Source of the DNA: Actinomycetota bacterium
GTDB lineage: Bacteria > Actinomycetota > Nitriliruptoria > Euzebyales > Egibacteraceae
Direction of reading: 5' to 3'
DNA length: 15,453 nucleotides
Assembly: GCA_019347785.1 (NCBI GenBank)
Contig: JAHWKQ010000028.1
Coordinates: 1-15,453 of the forward strand
The translations under genes and the position numbers were made by a program. The notes below the pieces were generated by a model, which did not search any database, was not told the DNA's origin, and saw nothing but the letters and a program-made list of their open reading frames with translations. Positions 7,105-13,872 of the stretch are shown one piece after another (positions within the stretch are counted from its first letter, which is position 1; each line of letters begins with the position of its first letter).

Positions 7105-7206
7105 GATCTTCCCTGTCCATGTCTGTGGAAGAGGGGTTGGCGGGTGGTTGGGCGATGTGCGAGGGTTCCAGCACGGCATGAAGGGCGACACGAGCGCTGT
7201 CAATGC

Positions 7207-7235
7207 TTGTTAACTACCCTTGCCATTGCTAGCGT
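7207..7235 (+). promoter_or_regulatory. Candidate promoter of the HTH gene
   Basis: TTGTTA (7207-7212), a 17-nt spacer and TAGCGT (7230-7235) form a sigma70-like promoter. This stretch is locally AT-richer than its surroundings. Transcription would start near 7242, about 20 nt before the TTG start of the HTH gene and just upstream of AGGAGG at 7251-7256. It runs divergently from the Tad operon promoter. Confidence 0.5.
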
Positions 7236-7261
7236 CCGGCCATCTCCCGAAGGAGGATGGA

Positions 7262-7513
7262 TTGGAGCCCGATGTGCCGCCGGAGCGCGACTATCCGCCC
7301 GTCATGGACGCGGCGCAGGTCGCACGACTTCTGAACCTCAACATCGACTACGTCCGCAAGCTCGCCCGGGACGGCGTGCTGCCGGCGCACCGCCTGCCGC
7401 GCGGCCGGGCCATCCGCTTCTTCAAGGACGAGATCCTCGACTGGCTGCGCAGCCAGCCCGTGAACCACCCGGGCGAGGGCGTGGAGGACATCGAGGTCAT
7501 CCGCGACCGCTGA
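7262..7513 (+). CDS. Excisionase/MerR-type helix-turn-helix DNA-binding protein
   Basis: 83 aa from TTG 7262, with AGGAGG at 7251-7256 and 5-nt spacing. A longer in-frame TTG at 7220 lies inside the candidate promoter, so it is unlikely to be the start. Residues ~15-62 form a HTH_17 (excisionase-family) winged helix: MDAAQVARLLNLNIDYVRKL, then RDGVLPAHRLPRGRAIRFFK and DEILDWL. This family includes phage excisionases and many small chromosomal regulators. No integrase lies beside it, so a regulator is likelier. It is transcribed divergently from the Tad operon and could control it through the inverted repeats in the shared region; that is inference. The stop lies 2 bp from the stop of the convergent gene. 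Confidence 0.82.
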   Translation: MEPDVPPERDYPPVMDAAQVARLLNLNIDYVRKLARDGVLPAHRLPRGRAIRFFKDEILDWLRSQPVNHPGEGVEDIEVIRDR

Positions 7514-7515
7514 CG

Positions 7516-8046
7516 CTAGGCGCGCGGGCTGGCCAGGTAGGCGATCCGAGCGGTGGCCAGGTGCCACCGCTGCCCCTCGTCATCCATGACGACGTGGTCC
7601 ACGGCGACCGCGCGGACGACCCCCAACAGCCGCTCGCCGGCCCACCCGACCTCGACGGGGACCCCGGCGCCCTCGTGCTCGAAGAGCCTGGCCTTGAAGC
7701 TGTCGGGCCCGGTGCCCGGCTTGCCGCCGGAGGGGCTGCGCTCGACGACGCGGACGGCGGCCGCGGCCGGCAGGTTGACATCCACGTCCTCGCGGTGTGT
7801 GCGCAGGCAGGCCAGGTCGCCCGCCGCATGGACGACGGGCCCCACGAACGTGCGCCCCCCGGCGCTGACGGCGACGATGTCGCCGCGCCCGGCCAGCTCG
7901 CGGGCCACGTCGGCCAGCGTCCGGCCTCGCAGCAGGTCCAGCGCGGCCAGCCGCTCGTACTCCTCCGCCTCCGCGCGCAGCTCGGCGCGCATGCGGCGCT
8001 CGAGCCGCCGCACATCCTCTCGCCAGTCGGGCGCGCGGCCGGTCAT
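7516..8046 (-). CDS. Conserved-type hypothetical protein with N-terminal coiled coil and beta-rich domain
   Basis: 176 aa, ATG start without a strong ribosome binding site. I do not recognise the family. Residues ~8-40 are highly charged and helical (EDVRRLERRMRAELRAEAEE), probably a coiled coil. The rest shows two similar beta-rich halves, GDIVAVSAGGRTFVGPVVHA (~55-74) and VPVEVGWAGERLLGVVRAVA (~129-148). These recall small barrel folds that bind nucleic acid or proteins, but no motif proves this. There are no signal peptide or membrane segments, so it should be cytoplasmic. It converges with the HTH gene and diverges from the MpaB-family gene. Codon bias and composition match its neighbours, supporting a real gene. 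Confidence 0.72.
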   Translation of the reverse strand: MTGRAPDWREDVRRLERRMRAELRAEAEEYERLAALDLLRGRTLADVARELAGRGDIVAVSAGGRTFVGPVVHAAGDLACLRTHREDVDVNLPAAAAVRVVERSPSGGKPGTGPDSFKARLFEHEGAGVPVEVGWAGERLLGVVRAVAVDHVVMDDEGQRWHLATARIAYLASPRA

Positions 8047-8168
8047 CGCCGGTGCGCGCGGGGGCTGAGCAGCGGGGTGGGAAGAGCCACGGACGTGAGT
8101 CTAGGCGGGCTGGCCCCCCTCGTCGTGGGCAGGGATCCGGACCAGCTCCGGCGGGATGGCGCCGTGCC

Positions 8169-9020
8169 ATGCTGGGCCCGGTGAGCCCCCCACCGGATCC
8201 GGGGCTGTTCGGGCCCGGCAGCGTCACCTGGAAGGTGCACGCCGACCCGTCGATGGCCCTAGCCGGGGTTCGCGCCCTGATGCTGCAGACCCTGCACCCG
8301 CTGGCGATGGCCGGCGTCGTGCAGCACTCCCACTACCGCGACGACCCCTGGGGTCGCCTGGCCCGCACGGGGGAGTACCTCGCGGCGGTCAACTTCGGGA
8401 CGACCGCCGAGGCGGCACGGGCGGCCGCGCGGCTGCGGGGCCTGCACGCCCGCCTGTCCGGCGTGGAGCCGGAGACGGGGCTGGCCTACCGCGCCTCGGA
8501 CCCCGAGCTGCTGTTGTGGGTGCACTGCACCGAGGTGGAGAGCTTCCTGGAAACCTTCCGCCGCTGTGGTGGACGGCTCACCGGCGGGCAGGCCGACCGT
8601 TATGTCGCCGAGCAGGTGCGCACGGCCGAGCTCGTCGGCGTCGAGCGAGCCGACGCCCCCCACCGCGTCGACGACCTGCACGCCTACTACCGCCGCGTAC
8701 GCCCCCTGCTGCGGGTCACCGCCGCCGCCCGGGAGACGCTGTGGTTCCTGTTCAACATCCCCGTGCCGCTGCCGGCGCGCCCGGCGTGGGCCGCTGTCGC
8801 GTCGCTGGCGTTCACCCTGCAGCCGCGCTGGGCGCGCCGGCTGTGGGGCCCGGTGGGTCACCTGGTCGGTCACCGCGGCGCCGACCTCGCGGCGACGGCG
8901 ACGAGCCGCTCCCTGCGCGCCATGGCCCGTGTGGCACCGCCGTTCCGGGGCGAGTCGCCGGCCCTCCACGCGGCGCGGGAGCGCCTCTCGGCGGGCTCGA
9001 CGGCCCGGCTGAGGGTCTGA
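8169..9020 (+). CDS. MpaB/DUF2236 oxygenase-family protein
   Basis: About 283 aa from ATG 8169; GTG 8181 is an almost equal alternative and neither has a clear ribosome binding site. It matches the MpaB/rubber-oxygenase catalytic family (DUF2236): FGPGSVTWKVHADPSMALAG near the N-terminus, TLHPLAMAGVVQHS (41-54), DDPWGRLARTGEY (58-70), LLLWVHCTEVESFL near 120 and the late NIPVPLPARPAW. The family includes fungal MpaB and latex-clearing protein, a haem-b enzyme, and many actinobacterial members with unknown substrate. The conserved His residues in LHP and VHCTEV are candidates for haem binding or catalysis. There is no signal peptide. The LOG-family gene follows after 21 bp, possibly under its own promoter. 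Confidence 0.85.
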   Translation: MLGPVSPPPDPGLFGPGSVTWKVHADPSMALAGVRALMLQTLHPLAMAGVVQHSHYRDDPWGRLARTGEYLAAVNFGTTAEAARAAARLRGLHARLSGVEPETGLAYRASDPELLLWVHCTEVESFLETFRRCGGRLTGGQADRYVAEQVRTAELVGVERADAPHRVDDLHAYYRRVRPLLRVTAAARETLWFLFNIPVPLPARPAWAAVASLAFTLQPRWARRLWGPVGHLVGHRGADLAATATSRSLRAMARVAPPFRGESPALHAARERLSAGSTARLRV

Positions 9021-9028
9021 CCGGCGAC

Positions 9029-9034
9029 TAGCAT
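9029..9034 (+). promoter_or_regulatory. Candidate -10 element for a leaderless LOG-family transcript
   Basis: TAGCAT fits the actinobacterial TANNNT -10 consensus and ends 7 nt before the GTG at 9042. That spacing would place the transcript start at the start codon. No Shine-Dalgarno sequence precedes the gene, which agrees with leaderless translation. No clear -35 box is seen. Confidence 0.45.
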
Positions 9035-9041
9035 CGGGTCA

Positions 9042-9650
9042 GTGTCAGCTTTGACCGTCTGTGTCTACTGCGCCTCCAGCGAGCGTGTCGACCCGTCGCG
9101 CCGCCGCGTCGCCGCGCAGTTGGGACGCGCGATCGCCGCCCACGGCTGGCGGATGGTCTACGGCGGCGGCAACGTCGGCCTGATGGGCGAGGTCGCAAGG
9201 GCGGCGCTCGCCGCCGGGGCGCACGTGACCGGCGTCATCCCCCATCGGCTGGCCGACAGGGAGGTCGCCCTGGAGGCCGTGACCGAGCTCATCCGCACCG
9301 ACACGATGCGCGAGCGCAAGGCGATCATGGACGAGCGCAGCGACGCGTTCGTCGTCCTGCCCGGCGGCATCGGCACGCTGGAGGAGCTCATCGAGATCGT
9401 CACGCTCAAGCAGCTGGCCTACCACGACCGGCCCGTCGTGGTGGTGGACGACGACGGCTTCTGGGACCCGCTGCTGGGGCAGCTGCGCCGCATGGTCGCC
9501 GACGGCCTGGCGGATCCGGCGGTACAGGATCTGTACCTCGTCGTCCGCGACGTGCCCGAAGCCGTCGAGGCCCTGAACGGCGCCGCCCCGTCCCCGCAAC
9601 CGGGGGCCGAGCGCGTGGCCCTGGAGGCCAGCCCGCCGGCGCACGGCTAG
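9042..9650 (+). CDS. LOG-family (cytokinin riboside 5'-monophosphate phosphoribohydrolase-like) protein
   Basis: 202 aa, Rossmann-fold enzyme of the lysine decarboxylase-like/LOG family. It has VYCASSE (8-14), VYGGGNVGLMGEVARAAL (39-56), the active-site MRERKAIM (89-96) and PGGIGTLEELIE (107-118), all intact. Such enzymes release a base from nucleoside 5'-monophosphates; plant and some bacterial members activate cytokinins, and actinobacterial members are common. The exact substrate cannot be read from the sequence. The extra C-terminal ~20 residues are Pro/Ala-rich and poorly conserved. The GTG start has no ribosome binding site but a well-placed -10-like element. Confidence 0.9.
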   Translation: MSALTVCVYCASSERVDPSRRRVAAQLGRAIAAHGWRMVYGGGNVGLMGEVARAALAAGAHVTGVIPHRLADREVALEAVTELIRTDTMRERKAIMDERSDAFVVLPGGIGTLEELIEIVTLKQLAYHDRPVVVVDDDGFWDPLLGQLRRMVADGLADPAVQDLYLVVRDVPEAVEALNGAAPSPQPGAERVALEASPPAHG

Positions 9651-9793
9651 CGACGGCGTCCGCGCACGCGGTCACCCACAGGCGCCCGCCGTGGCCGCGC
9701 GGGTCTGACACAGGGCCCGGCTACGCTGACGAGGTCGGAGTGGAGGAAGGCGCGCCCCGGGTGCTACCGTGCCGGGATCGCCGCCGTCCTGCT

Positions 9794-9843
9794 CCCCCGG
9801 TCGTCCGGCCGGGCGGGGGCCGCTTCCAGACCATGGGATGGTC
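9794..9843 (+). promoter_or_regulatory. rpsF leader with two inverted repeats (possible translational control)
   Basis: Two hairpins are visible in the leader. CCCCCG (9794-9799) pairs with CGGGGG (9814-9819) around a 14-nt loop that itself contains CCGGCCGG. GACCAT (9829-9834) pairs with ATGGTC (9838-9843) around a GGG loop, ending one base before the rpsF ATG. The second would hold the translation start region in structure. The S6:S18 complex is known to autoregulate rpsF operons in several bacteria, so an analogous role is possible. The upstream gap from 9651 has TACGCT (9722) and TACCGT (9765) as weak -10 candidates and no other feature. Confidence 0.4.
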
Positions 9844-9844
9844 C

Positions 9845-10150
9845 ATGCGCACATACGAGCTGATGATGATCACGCGGGGCTCGCTCGACGAGACCGCGGT
9901 GTCCGCCACCGTCGACCGCTTCACCAAGCTGATCGGCGATCAGGGCGGGTCCGTGGAGCGGGTCGACCACTGGGGCAAGCGCCCGTTCGCCTACGAGATC
10001 GACCACATGACCGACGGCTATTACACCGTCGTCGACCTGCGGATCGGGTCGCCGGGGCTGGACGAGGTGGAGCGGCAGCTGCGCCTGACCGACGAGGTCG
10101 TGCGCCACAAGGTCGTCCGCCCCGGCGCGCGCGTCAAGCGCGTGTCCTAG
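9845..10150 (+). CDS. rpsF: 30S ribosomal protein bS6
   Basis: 101 aa from ATG 9845, the normal length of bS6. Sequence hallmarks are MRTYELMMITRGSLDE at the N-terminus, WGKRPFAYEIDHMTDGYY in the middle and LRLTDEVVRHKVVR near the end. bS6 pairs with bS18 on the 30S platform. The frame is open upstream to 9740, but only from this ATG does the family sequence begin; ATG 9833 would add four residues. There is no canonical ribosome binding site, only the GGG in the hairpin loop at 9835-9837. It is the first gene of an operon with ssb, rpsR, rplI and dnaB. Confidence 0.95.
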   Translation: MRTYELMMITRGSLDETAVSATVDRFTKLIGDQGGSVERVDHWGKRPFAYEIDHMTDGYYTVVDLRIGSPGLDEVERQLRLTDEVVRHKVVRPGARVKRVS

Positions 10151-10189
10151 CCACTCCGCGGCAGGCAGGGACGCACAGGAGGAGCCCCC

Positions 10190-10642
10190 GTGGCGACGGA
10201 GAACACGATCACCCTCGTCGGCAACCTGACCGACGACCCCGAGCTTCGCTACACCCCCTCGGGGGTGGCGGTGGCGAACATGCGCGTGGCCGTCAACCGG
10301 CGCATCCGCAATCGCGACACCAACGAGTGGGAGGACCGCACCGACGGCTTCTTCAACGTCAACGTCTGGCGTGACTACGCCGAGAACGCCGCCGAGTCGC
10401 TGGCCCGCGGCACCCGCGTGCTCGTCACCGGGCGGCTGATCAGCCGCTCGTACGAGGACCGCGAGGGCCAGACCCGCTGGGTCACCGAGGTCGAGGCCGA
10501 CGAGGTCTGCCCCAGCCTGCGCTGGGCCACCGCCAAGGTCTCGAAGGTGTCGCGCGGCGGCGGCGGCCGCGGCGCCCCCGCCGGGCACGGCGGCGCGCCA
10601 CCCCCCGCGGCTCCCCCCTCCACCGACGACGTCCCGTTCTAG
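10190..10642 (+). CDS. ssb: Single-stranded DNA-binding protein
   Basis: 150 aa. The OB fold covers residues 1-112 (ENTITLVGNLTDDPELRYTP, VNRRIRNRDTNEWEDRTDGF, FFNVNVWRDYAENAAESLARG). It is followed by a short Gly/Ala/Pro linker and the acidic tip TDDVPF that recruits partner proteins. It coats single-stranded DNA during replication, repair and recombination. The GTG start at 10190 has AGGAGGAG at 10177-10184. The disordered linker is shorter than in many actinobacterial SSBs. Its place between rpsF and rpsR is the classical arrangement. Confidence 0.96.
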   Translation: MATENTITLVGNLTDDPELRYTPSGVAVANMRVAVNRRIRNRDTNEWEDRTDGFFNVNVWRDYAENAAESLARGTRVLVTGRLISRSYEDREGQTRWVTEVEADEVCPSLRWATAKVSKVSRGGGGRGAPAGHGGAPPPAAPPSTDDVPF

Positions 10643-10668
10643 CGACCGCGGCCCACAAGGAGCGCCCC

Positions 10669-10896
10669 GTGCCACCTCGCGAACGCAAGCCCAAGCGCAA
10701 AGAGGACTACTTCGCCAAGAACCACGTCGAGTACATCGACTACAAGGACGTGGCGCTGCTGAAGAAGTTCATCAGCGATCGCGGCAAGATCCGCGCGGGC
10801 CGCGCCACCGGCACGAGCCCGCAGTACCAGAAGCAGCTTGCCGCGGCGATCAAGAACGCCCGGGAGATGGCGCTGCTGCCCTACAGCAACCGCTAG
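10669..10896 (+). CDS. rpsR: 30S ribosomal protein bS18
   Basis: 75 aa, GTG start with AAGGAG at 10657-10662. Hallmarks are VEYIDYKDVALLKKFISDRG, KIRAGRATGTSPQYQKQL and AIKNAREMALLPYSNR at the C-terminus. It partners bS6 on the 30S platform. It contains no cysteine, so it is the zinc-independent (C-minus) type. The stop codon overlaps the AGGAG that serves rplI. Confidence 0.96.
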   Translation: MPPRERKPKRKEDYFAKNHVEYIDYKDVALLKKFISDRGKIRAGRATGTSPQYQKQLAAAIKNAREMALLPYSNR

Positions 10897-10910
10897 GAGC
10901 GGCCCGTCAG

Positions 10911-11360
10911 ATGCAGGTCATCCTCAGACAAGACGTGGCCAACCTCGGCCAGACCGGCGACATCGTCGGCGTCGCCGACGGCTACGCCAACAACTACCTG
11001 GTACCCCGCGGCCTGGCCATGCGGGCCACGAGGGGCGCCGTCAGGGACGCCCAGGCGATGCGGGCGGCCCGCCGCAAGCGGGAGGCCCGCACGTTGGGCG
11101 AGGCCGAGGAGCTGAAGGCCAGGCTCGAGGAGTGTCCGGTCGTGGTTCCGGTGATGGCCGGCGAGGACGGCACGCTGTACGGCTCGGTCGGCAACACCGT
11201 GGTGGCCGAGGCCCTCACCGACCAGCTCGGCGTCACCGTCGACCGGCGCCGCATGCCCATGGAGCGACCGCTCAAGCGGCTCGGCGCCCACGAGGTGGAC
11301 GTGCGGCTGCACCCCGAATTGTCGGCGACCCTGACCGTGGAGGTCGTCCGAGCGCAGTGA
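10911..11360 (+). CDS. rplI: 50S ribosomal protein bL9
   Basis: 149 aa, normal length for bL9. The N-terminal RNA-binding domain is clear (MQVILRQDVANLGQTGDIV, VADGYANNYLVPRGLAMRAT). It is joined by a long charged helix (about 43-75) to the C-terminal domain with GEDGTLYGSVGNTVVAEAL and HEVDVRLHPELSATLTVEV. bL9 stabilises the L1-stalk base and limits frameshifting. ATG 10911 is preceded at 11 nt by AGGAG, which overlaps the rpsR stop. dnaB follows after 16 bp. Confidence 0.96.
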   Translation: MQVILRQDVANLGQTGDIVGVADGYANNYLVPRGLAMRATRGAVRDAQAMRAARRKREARTLGEAEELKARLEECPVVVPVMAGEDGTLYGSVGNTVVAEALTDQLGVTVDRRRMPMERPLKRLGAHEVDVRLHPELSATLTVEVVRAQ

Positions 11361-11376
11361 CACAAGGAGGCCCTCG

Positions 11377-13203
11377 TTGGCTGTCGAGCCCCACGAGGTC
11401 GGCGCTCCTTCCCCCGCCGCACCGCACCGCGCCCTGACGGCGCACGAAGACCGGGTTCCGCCGCACGACCTGGACGCCGAGGTGAGCGTCCTCGGCAGCA
11501 TGCTGCTGTCGCGCGACGCCATCGCCGAGGTCAGCGAGTTCATCGGCGCGGACGACTTCTACCGGGGCGCCCACCGGACCGTCTTCGAGGCGGCCCGCGC
11601 CCTGTACGACCGCGGCGAGCCCGCCGACGCCGTCACGGTGGCCGACGAGCTGAGCCGGCGCGGCCGCCTGGAGGACGTCGGGGGACGGGTGGCCCTGGCC
11701 GACATCCTCGGCCGGGTGTCCACGCCCGCCAACGCCCCCTACTACGCGCGCATCGTGGCGGGCCGGGCGCTGCGCCGCCGGCTCATCGACGTGGGCACGA
11801 CGATCACCCGGCTGGGCTTCTCCGACGACGTCCCGCCCGAGGACGCGGTCGACTCCTCCGAGGCACTCGTCTTCCGGGTCGCCCAGCAGGGGCGGCTCAG
11901 CGAGCTGGTCTCGATGAAGGACCTGCTCAACGAGACGTTCGAGCAGATCGAGCGCCTGCACGAGCAGGACTCGGCGATCACCGGGCTGCCCACGGGCTTC
12001 GCCGACTTCGACGAGCTCACGGCCGGGCTGCAGCCGTCCAACCTGGTGATCCTGGCTGCCCGGCCCGCGATGGGGAAGTCCACCCTGGTCACCAACATGG
12101 CGACGAACGTCGCGGTGGAGCAGCGCAGACCCGTCGTCCTGTTCAGCCTGGAGATGTCGCGCATGGAGCTGGTCATGCGCATCCTGGCCGGGCAGGCCCG
12201 CGTCGACAGCGACCGGCTGCGGACCGGCCGGCTGCGCGACCCCGACTGGCCCAAGCTGTCCCAGGCGATCGGCCGGCTGGCCGAGGCGCCGCTGTTCATC
12301 GACGACACCCCGGGCATCAACCTCATGGAGATCCGCTCCCGCTGCCGGCGGCTCAAGCAGCGTCACGGCCTGGACCTGGTCATCCTCGACTACCTGCAGC
12401 TGATGGAGTCCCACCGGCGCGTCGACAGCCGGGTGCAGGAGGTCGCCGAGCTCAGCCGGGGCCTCAAGGTGCTGGCCAAGGAGCTGGACCTGCCCGTGAT
12501 CGCGCTGTCCCAGCTCAACCGCAAGCCCGAGGACCGCACCGACCGCCGGCCGCAGCTGTCGGACCTGCGCGAGTCCGGCTGCCTCACGGCCGATACGCGC
12601 GTGCTGCGGTGTGACACCGACGCCGAGGTGACGCTCGGGGCGATGCTGGAATCCGGCGACCGCGACGTCCCCGTCTGGACGGTCGACCGGCACCTGCGGC
12701 TCGTGCCCGCCACGATGAGCCACGTCTTCCCCAGCGGCGTCAAGCCGGTGTTCCGCCTGGCGCTGGCGTCGGGTCAGGAGGTCAAGGCCAGCGCCAACCA
12801 CCCCTTCCTGACGGTGGACGGCTGGCGGCGCCTGGACGAGCTGGAGGTGGGCGGCCGCGTCGGCGTCCCCCACCGGCCCGGCGCCTCCGCAGTCCGCTGG
12901 GAGCCGGTGGAGCGCGTGGACGCGCTCGGGCCGGAGCCGGTCTTCGACGCCACCGTGGACGGCACCCACAACTTCGTGGCCAACGGGACGATCGTGCACA
13001 ACAGCATCGAGCAGGACGCCGACATTGTCTCGTTCATCTACCGCGACGAGGTCTACAACCCAGACAGCGACTCGGCCGGCGAGGCGGAGCTGATCGTCGC
13101 CAAGCACCGCAACGGCCCGCTGCGGACCGTCCGCCTGGCGTTCATCGGAAACCACTCGCGGTTCGCCAACATGGCGCGCGGCATGGGCCCCGGCCCCGCC
13201 TGA
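11377..13203 (+). CDS. dnaB: Replicative DNA helicase DnaB precursor with in-frame intein
   Basis: 608-aa precursor from TTG 11377, with AAGGAGG at 11364-11370 and 6-nt spacing. The N-terminal primase-interaction domain (PPHDLDAEVSVLGSMLLSRD, ~28-47) is followed by a linker and the RecA-like motor. Walker A is RPAMGKST (229-236, Lys234), Walker B is LVILDYLQL near 331, and the sensor/loop region is ALSQLNRKPEDRTDRRPQLS. The motor is cut between Gly401 and Ser543 by a mini-intein (residues 402-542). After splicing, the mature helicase would be 467 aa, a normal DnaB length, with motif RESG-SIEQDAD restored. It unwinds the replication fork 5'-3'. It is the last gene of the rpsF operon. Confidence 0.96.
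   Translation: MAVEPHEVGAPSPAAPHRALTAHEDRVPPHDLDAEVSVLGSMLLSRDAIAEVSEFIGADDFYRGAHRTVFEAARALYDRGEPADAVTVADELSRRGRLEDVGGRVALADILGRVSTPANAPYYARIVAGRALRRRLIDVGTTITRLGFSDDVPPEDAVDSSEALVFRVAQQGRLSELVSMKDLLNETFEQIERLHEQDSAITGLPTGFADFDELTAGLQPSNLVILAARPAMGKSTLVTNMATNVAVEQRRPVVLFSLEMSRMELVMRILAGQARVDSDRLRTGRLRDPDWPKLSQAIGRLAEAPLFIDDTPGINLMEIRSRCRRLKQRHGLDLVILDYLQLMESHRRVDSRVQEVAELSRGLKVLAKELDLPVIALSQLNRKPEDRTDRRPQLSDLRESGCLTADTRVLRCDTDAEVTLGAMLESGDRDVPVWTVDRHLRLVPATMSHVFPSGVKPVFRLALASGQEVKASANHPFLTVDGWRRLDELEVGGRVGVPHRPGASAVRWEPVERVDALGPEPVFDATVDGTHNFVANGTIVHNSIEQDADIVSFIYRDEVYNPDSDSAGEAELIVAKHRNGPLRTVRLAFIGNHSRFANMARGMGPGPA
12580..13002 (+). other. DnaB mini-intein (141 aa, no homing endonuclease)
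   Basis: The intein reads from Cys402 to Asn542 of the DnaB precursor, with +1 Ser. Block A is CLTADTRVL, block B is VKASANHPFLT (His74 of the intein), block F is VFDATVDGTHNFVANG and block G is IVHN/S with the penultimate His and terminal Asn. All residues needed for class 1 protein splicing are therefore present. Only about 38 residues separate blocks B and F, too few for a LAGLIDADG endonuclease, and none is seen. The insertion point in RESG/SIEQDAD equals that of the Synechocystis DnaB intein, with which blocks B and F share clear similarity (ANHPFLTVDGW, HNFVAN). It must splice to give active helicase. Confidence 0.95.
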
Positions 13204-13208
13204 CCGAG

Positions 13209-13229
13209 CCCGCCGGCTTGTCGGGCGGG
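13209..13229 (+). terminator. Weak hairpin after dnaB
   Basis: CCCGCC (13209-13214) pairs with GGCGGG (13224-13229) around a 9-nt loop, 6 bp after the dnaB stop. It lies between convergent genes, so it may end transcription from both sides. No T-run follows, so it is not a standard intrinsic terminator. Confidence 0.3.
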
Positions 13230-13248
13230 GTGCCAGCGGCCGCGGCTA

Positions 13249-13644
13249 CTAGGAAGCCGCCTCCCCTCCCGGCGGGGCCCAGGCGCAGTGGATGGTGCGA
13301 CGAGCGTAGGGCACCCCGAACCAGGCGTACGCGCTGACGTCCACGTCGTAGACCCCGGCGGAGCTGAGGCGCCCCCCCGAGGGTGGCCCGGCGCCCAGCC
13401 GGGCGCACCGTGGCGCACGCTGGGGCGGACGGCGCCGCACGTCCTCGACGCGGTAATGGACGACCGCCACCTTGTCGAGGCCACCGTCGAGGACCCGTTT
13501 GTCCAGGGTCGTGACCGCGTGCTGTCCGATCGCCCACTCCGAGGGGCGCGCCACCCGGTCCAGCCGCGACGGCAGGACGAGCTTGGGCAGCAGCGCCCCG
13601 ACGAGCAAGCCGATCACCACGGTACGGGCCATCCTCATGCGCAC
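13249..13644 (-). CDS. Hypothetical membrane-anchored protein
   Basis: 131 aa. I do not recognise it. After MRMRMART comes a single hydrophobic helix (VVIGLLVGALLPKLVL), probably an uncleaved signal anchor, placing the remaining ~105 residues outside the membrane. The exported part contains VAVVHYRVEDVRRR, an Arg/Pro-rich middle and a C-terminal stretch, GVYDVDVSAYAWFGVPYARR, ending with TIHCAWAPPGG. The GTG start at 13644 is supported by GGGAG 7 nt upstream; ATG 13638 or 13632 are alternatives. It converges with dnaB across 45 bp. The composition is more biased than its neighbours in the middle, so confidence is moderate. Confidence 0.6.
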   Translation of the reverse strand: MRMRMARTVVIGLLVGALLPKLVLPSRLDRVARPSEWAIGQHAVTTLDKRVLDGGLDKVAVVHYRVEDVRRRPPQRAPRCARLGAGPPSGGRLSSAGVYDVDVSAYAWFGVPYARRTIHCAWAPPGGEAAS

Positions 13645-13872
13645 GGTATGACTCCCGCCGTCACCGGCCGCCGCCGGGCGGCCGCGCCGGTTGCGAGCAC
13701 CCGCTCGGGTACGGGCGGCAAGGCTGGGAACCCCGCAGCGTAACGCTTTGCACCTGACTATGTGCGGGTCGTAAGGACAGCTTGTGGCGTCTACGAGGAT
13801 GTCGACGCCGCGGACTCGGCCGCCGCGGGAGAGGGCGACCCGACGAGAGCCACCCGCGATGTGAGGCCAGGG

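Noticed and set aside
11272..13155. Long open frame (627 codons) on the minus strand opposite dnaB
   Set aside because: It is antisense to an unmistakable DnaB with intein, has no domain resemblance, and such mirror frames are common in very GC-rich DNA.
13808..13828. CCGCGG/CCGCGG hairpin downstream of the 69-aa gene as terminator
   Set aside because: Six-bp GC palindromes are expected by chance in such DNA and no T-run follows on either strand. Nothing else is seen in the gap 13645-13872.
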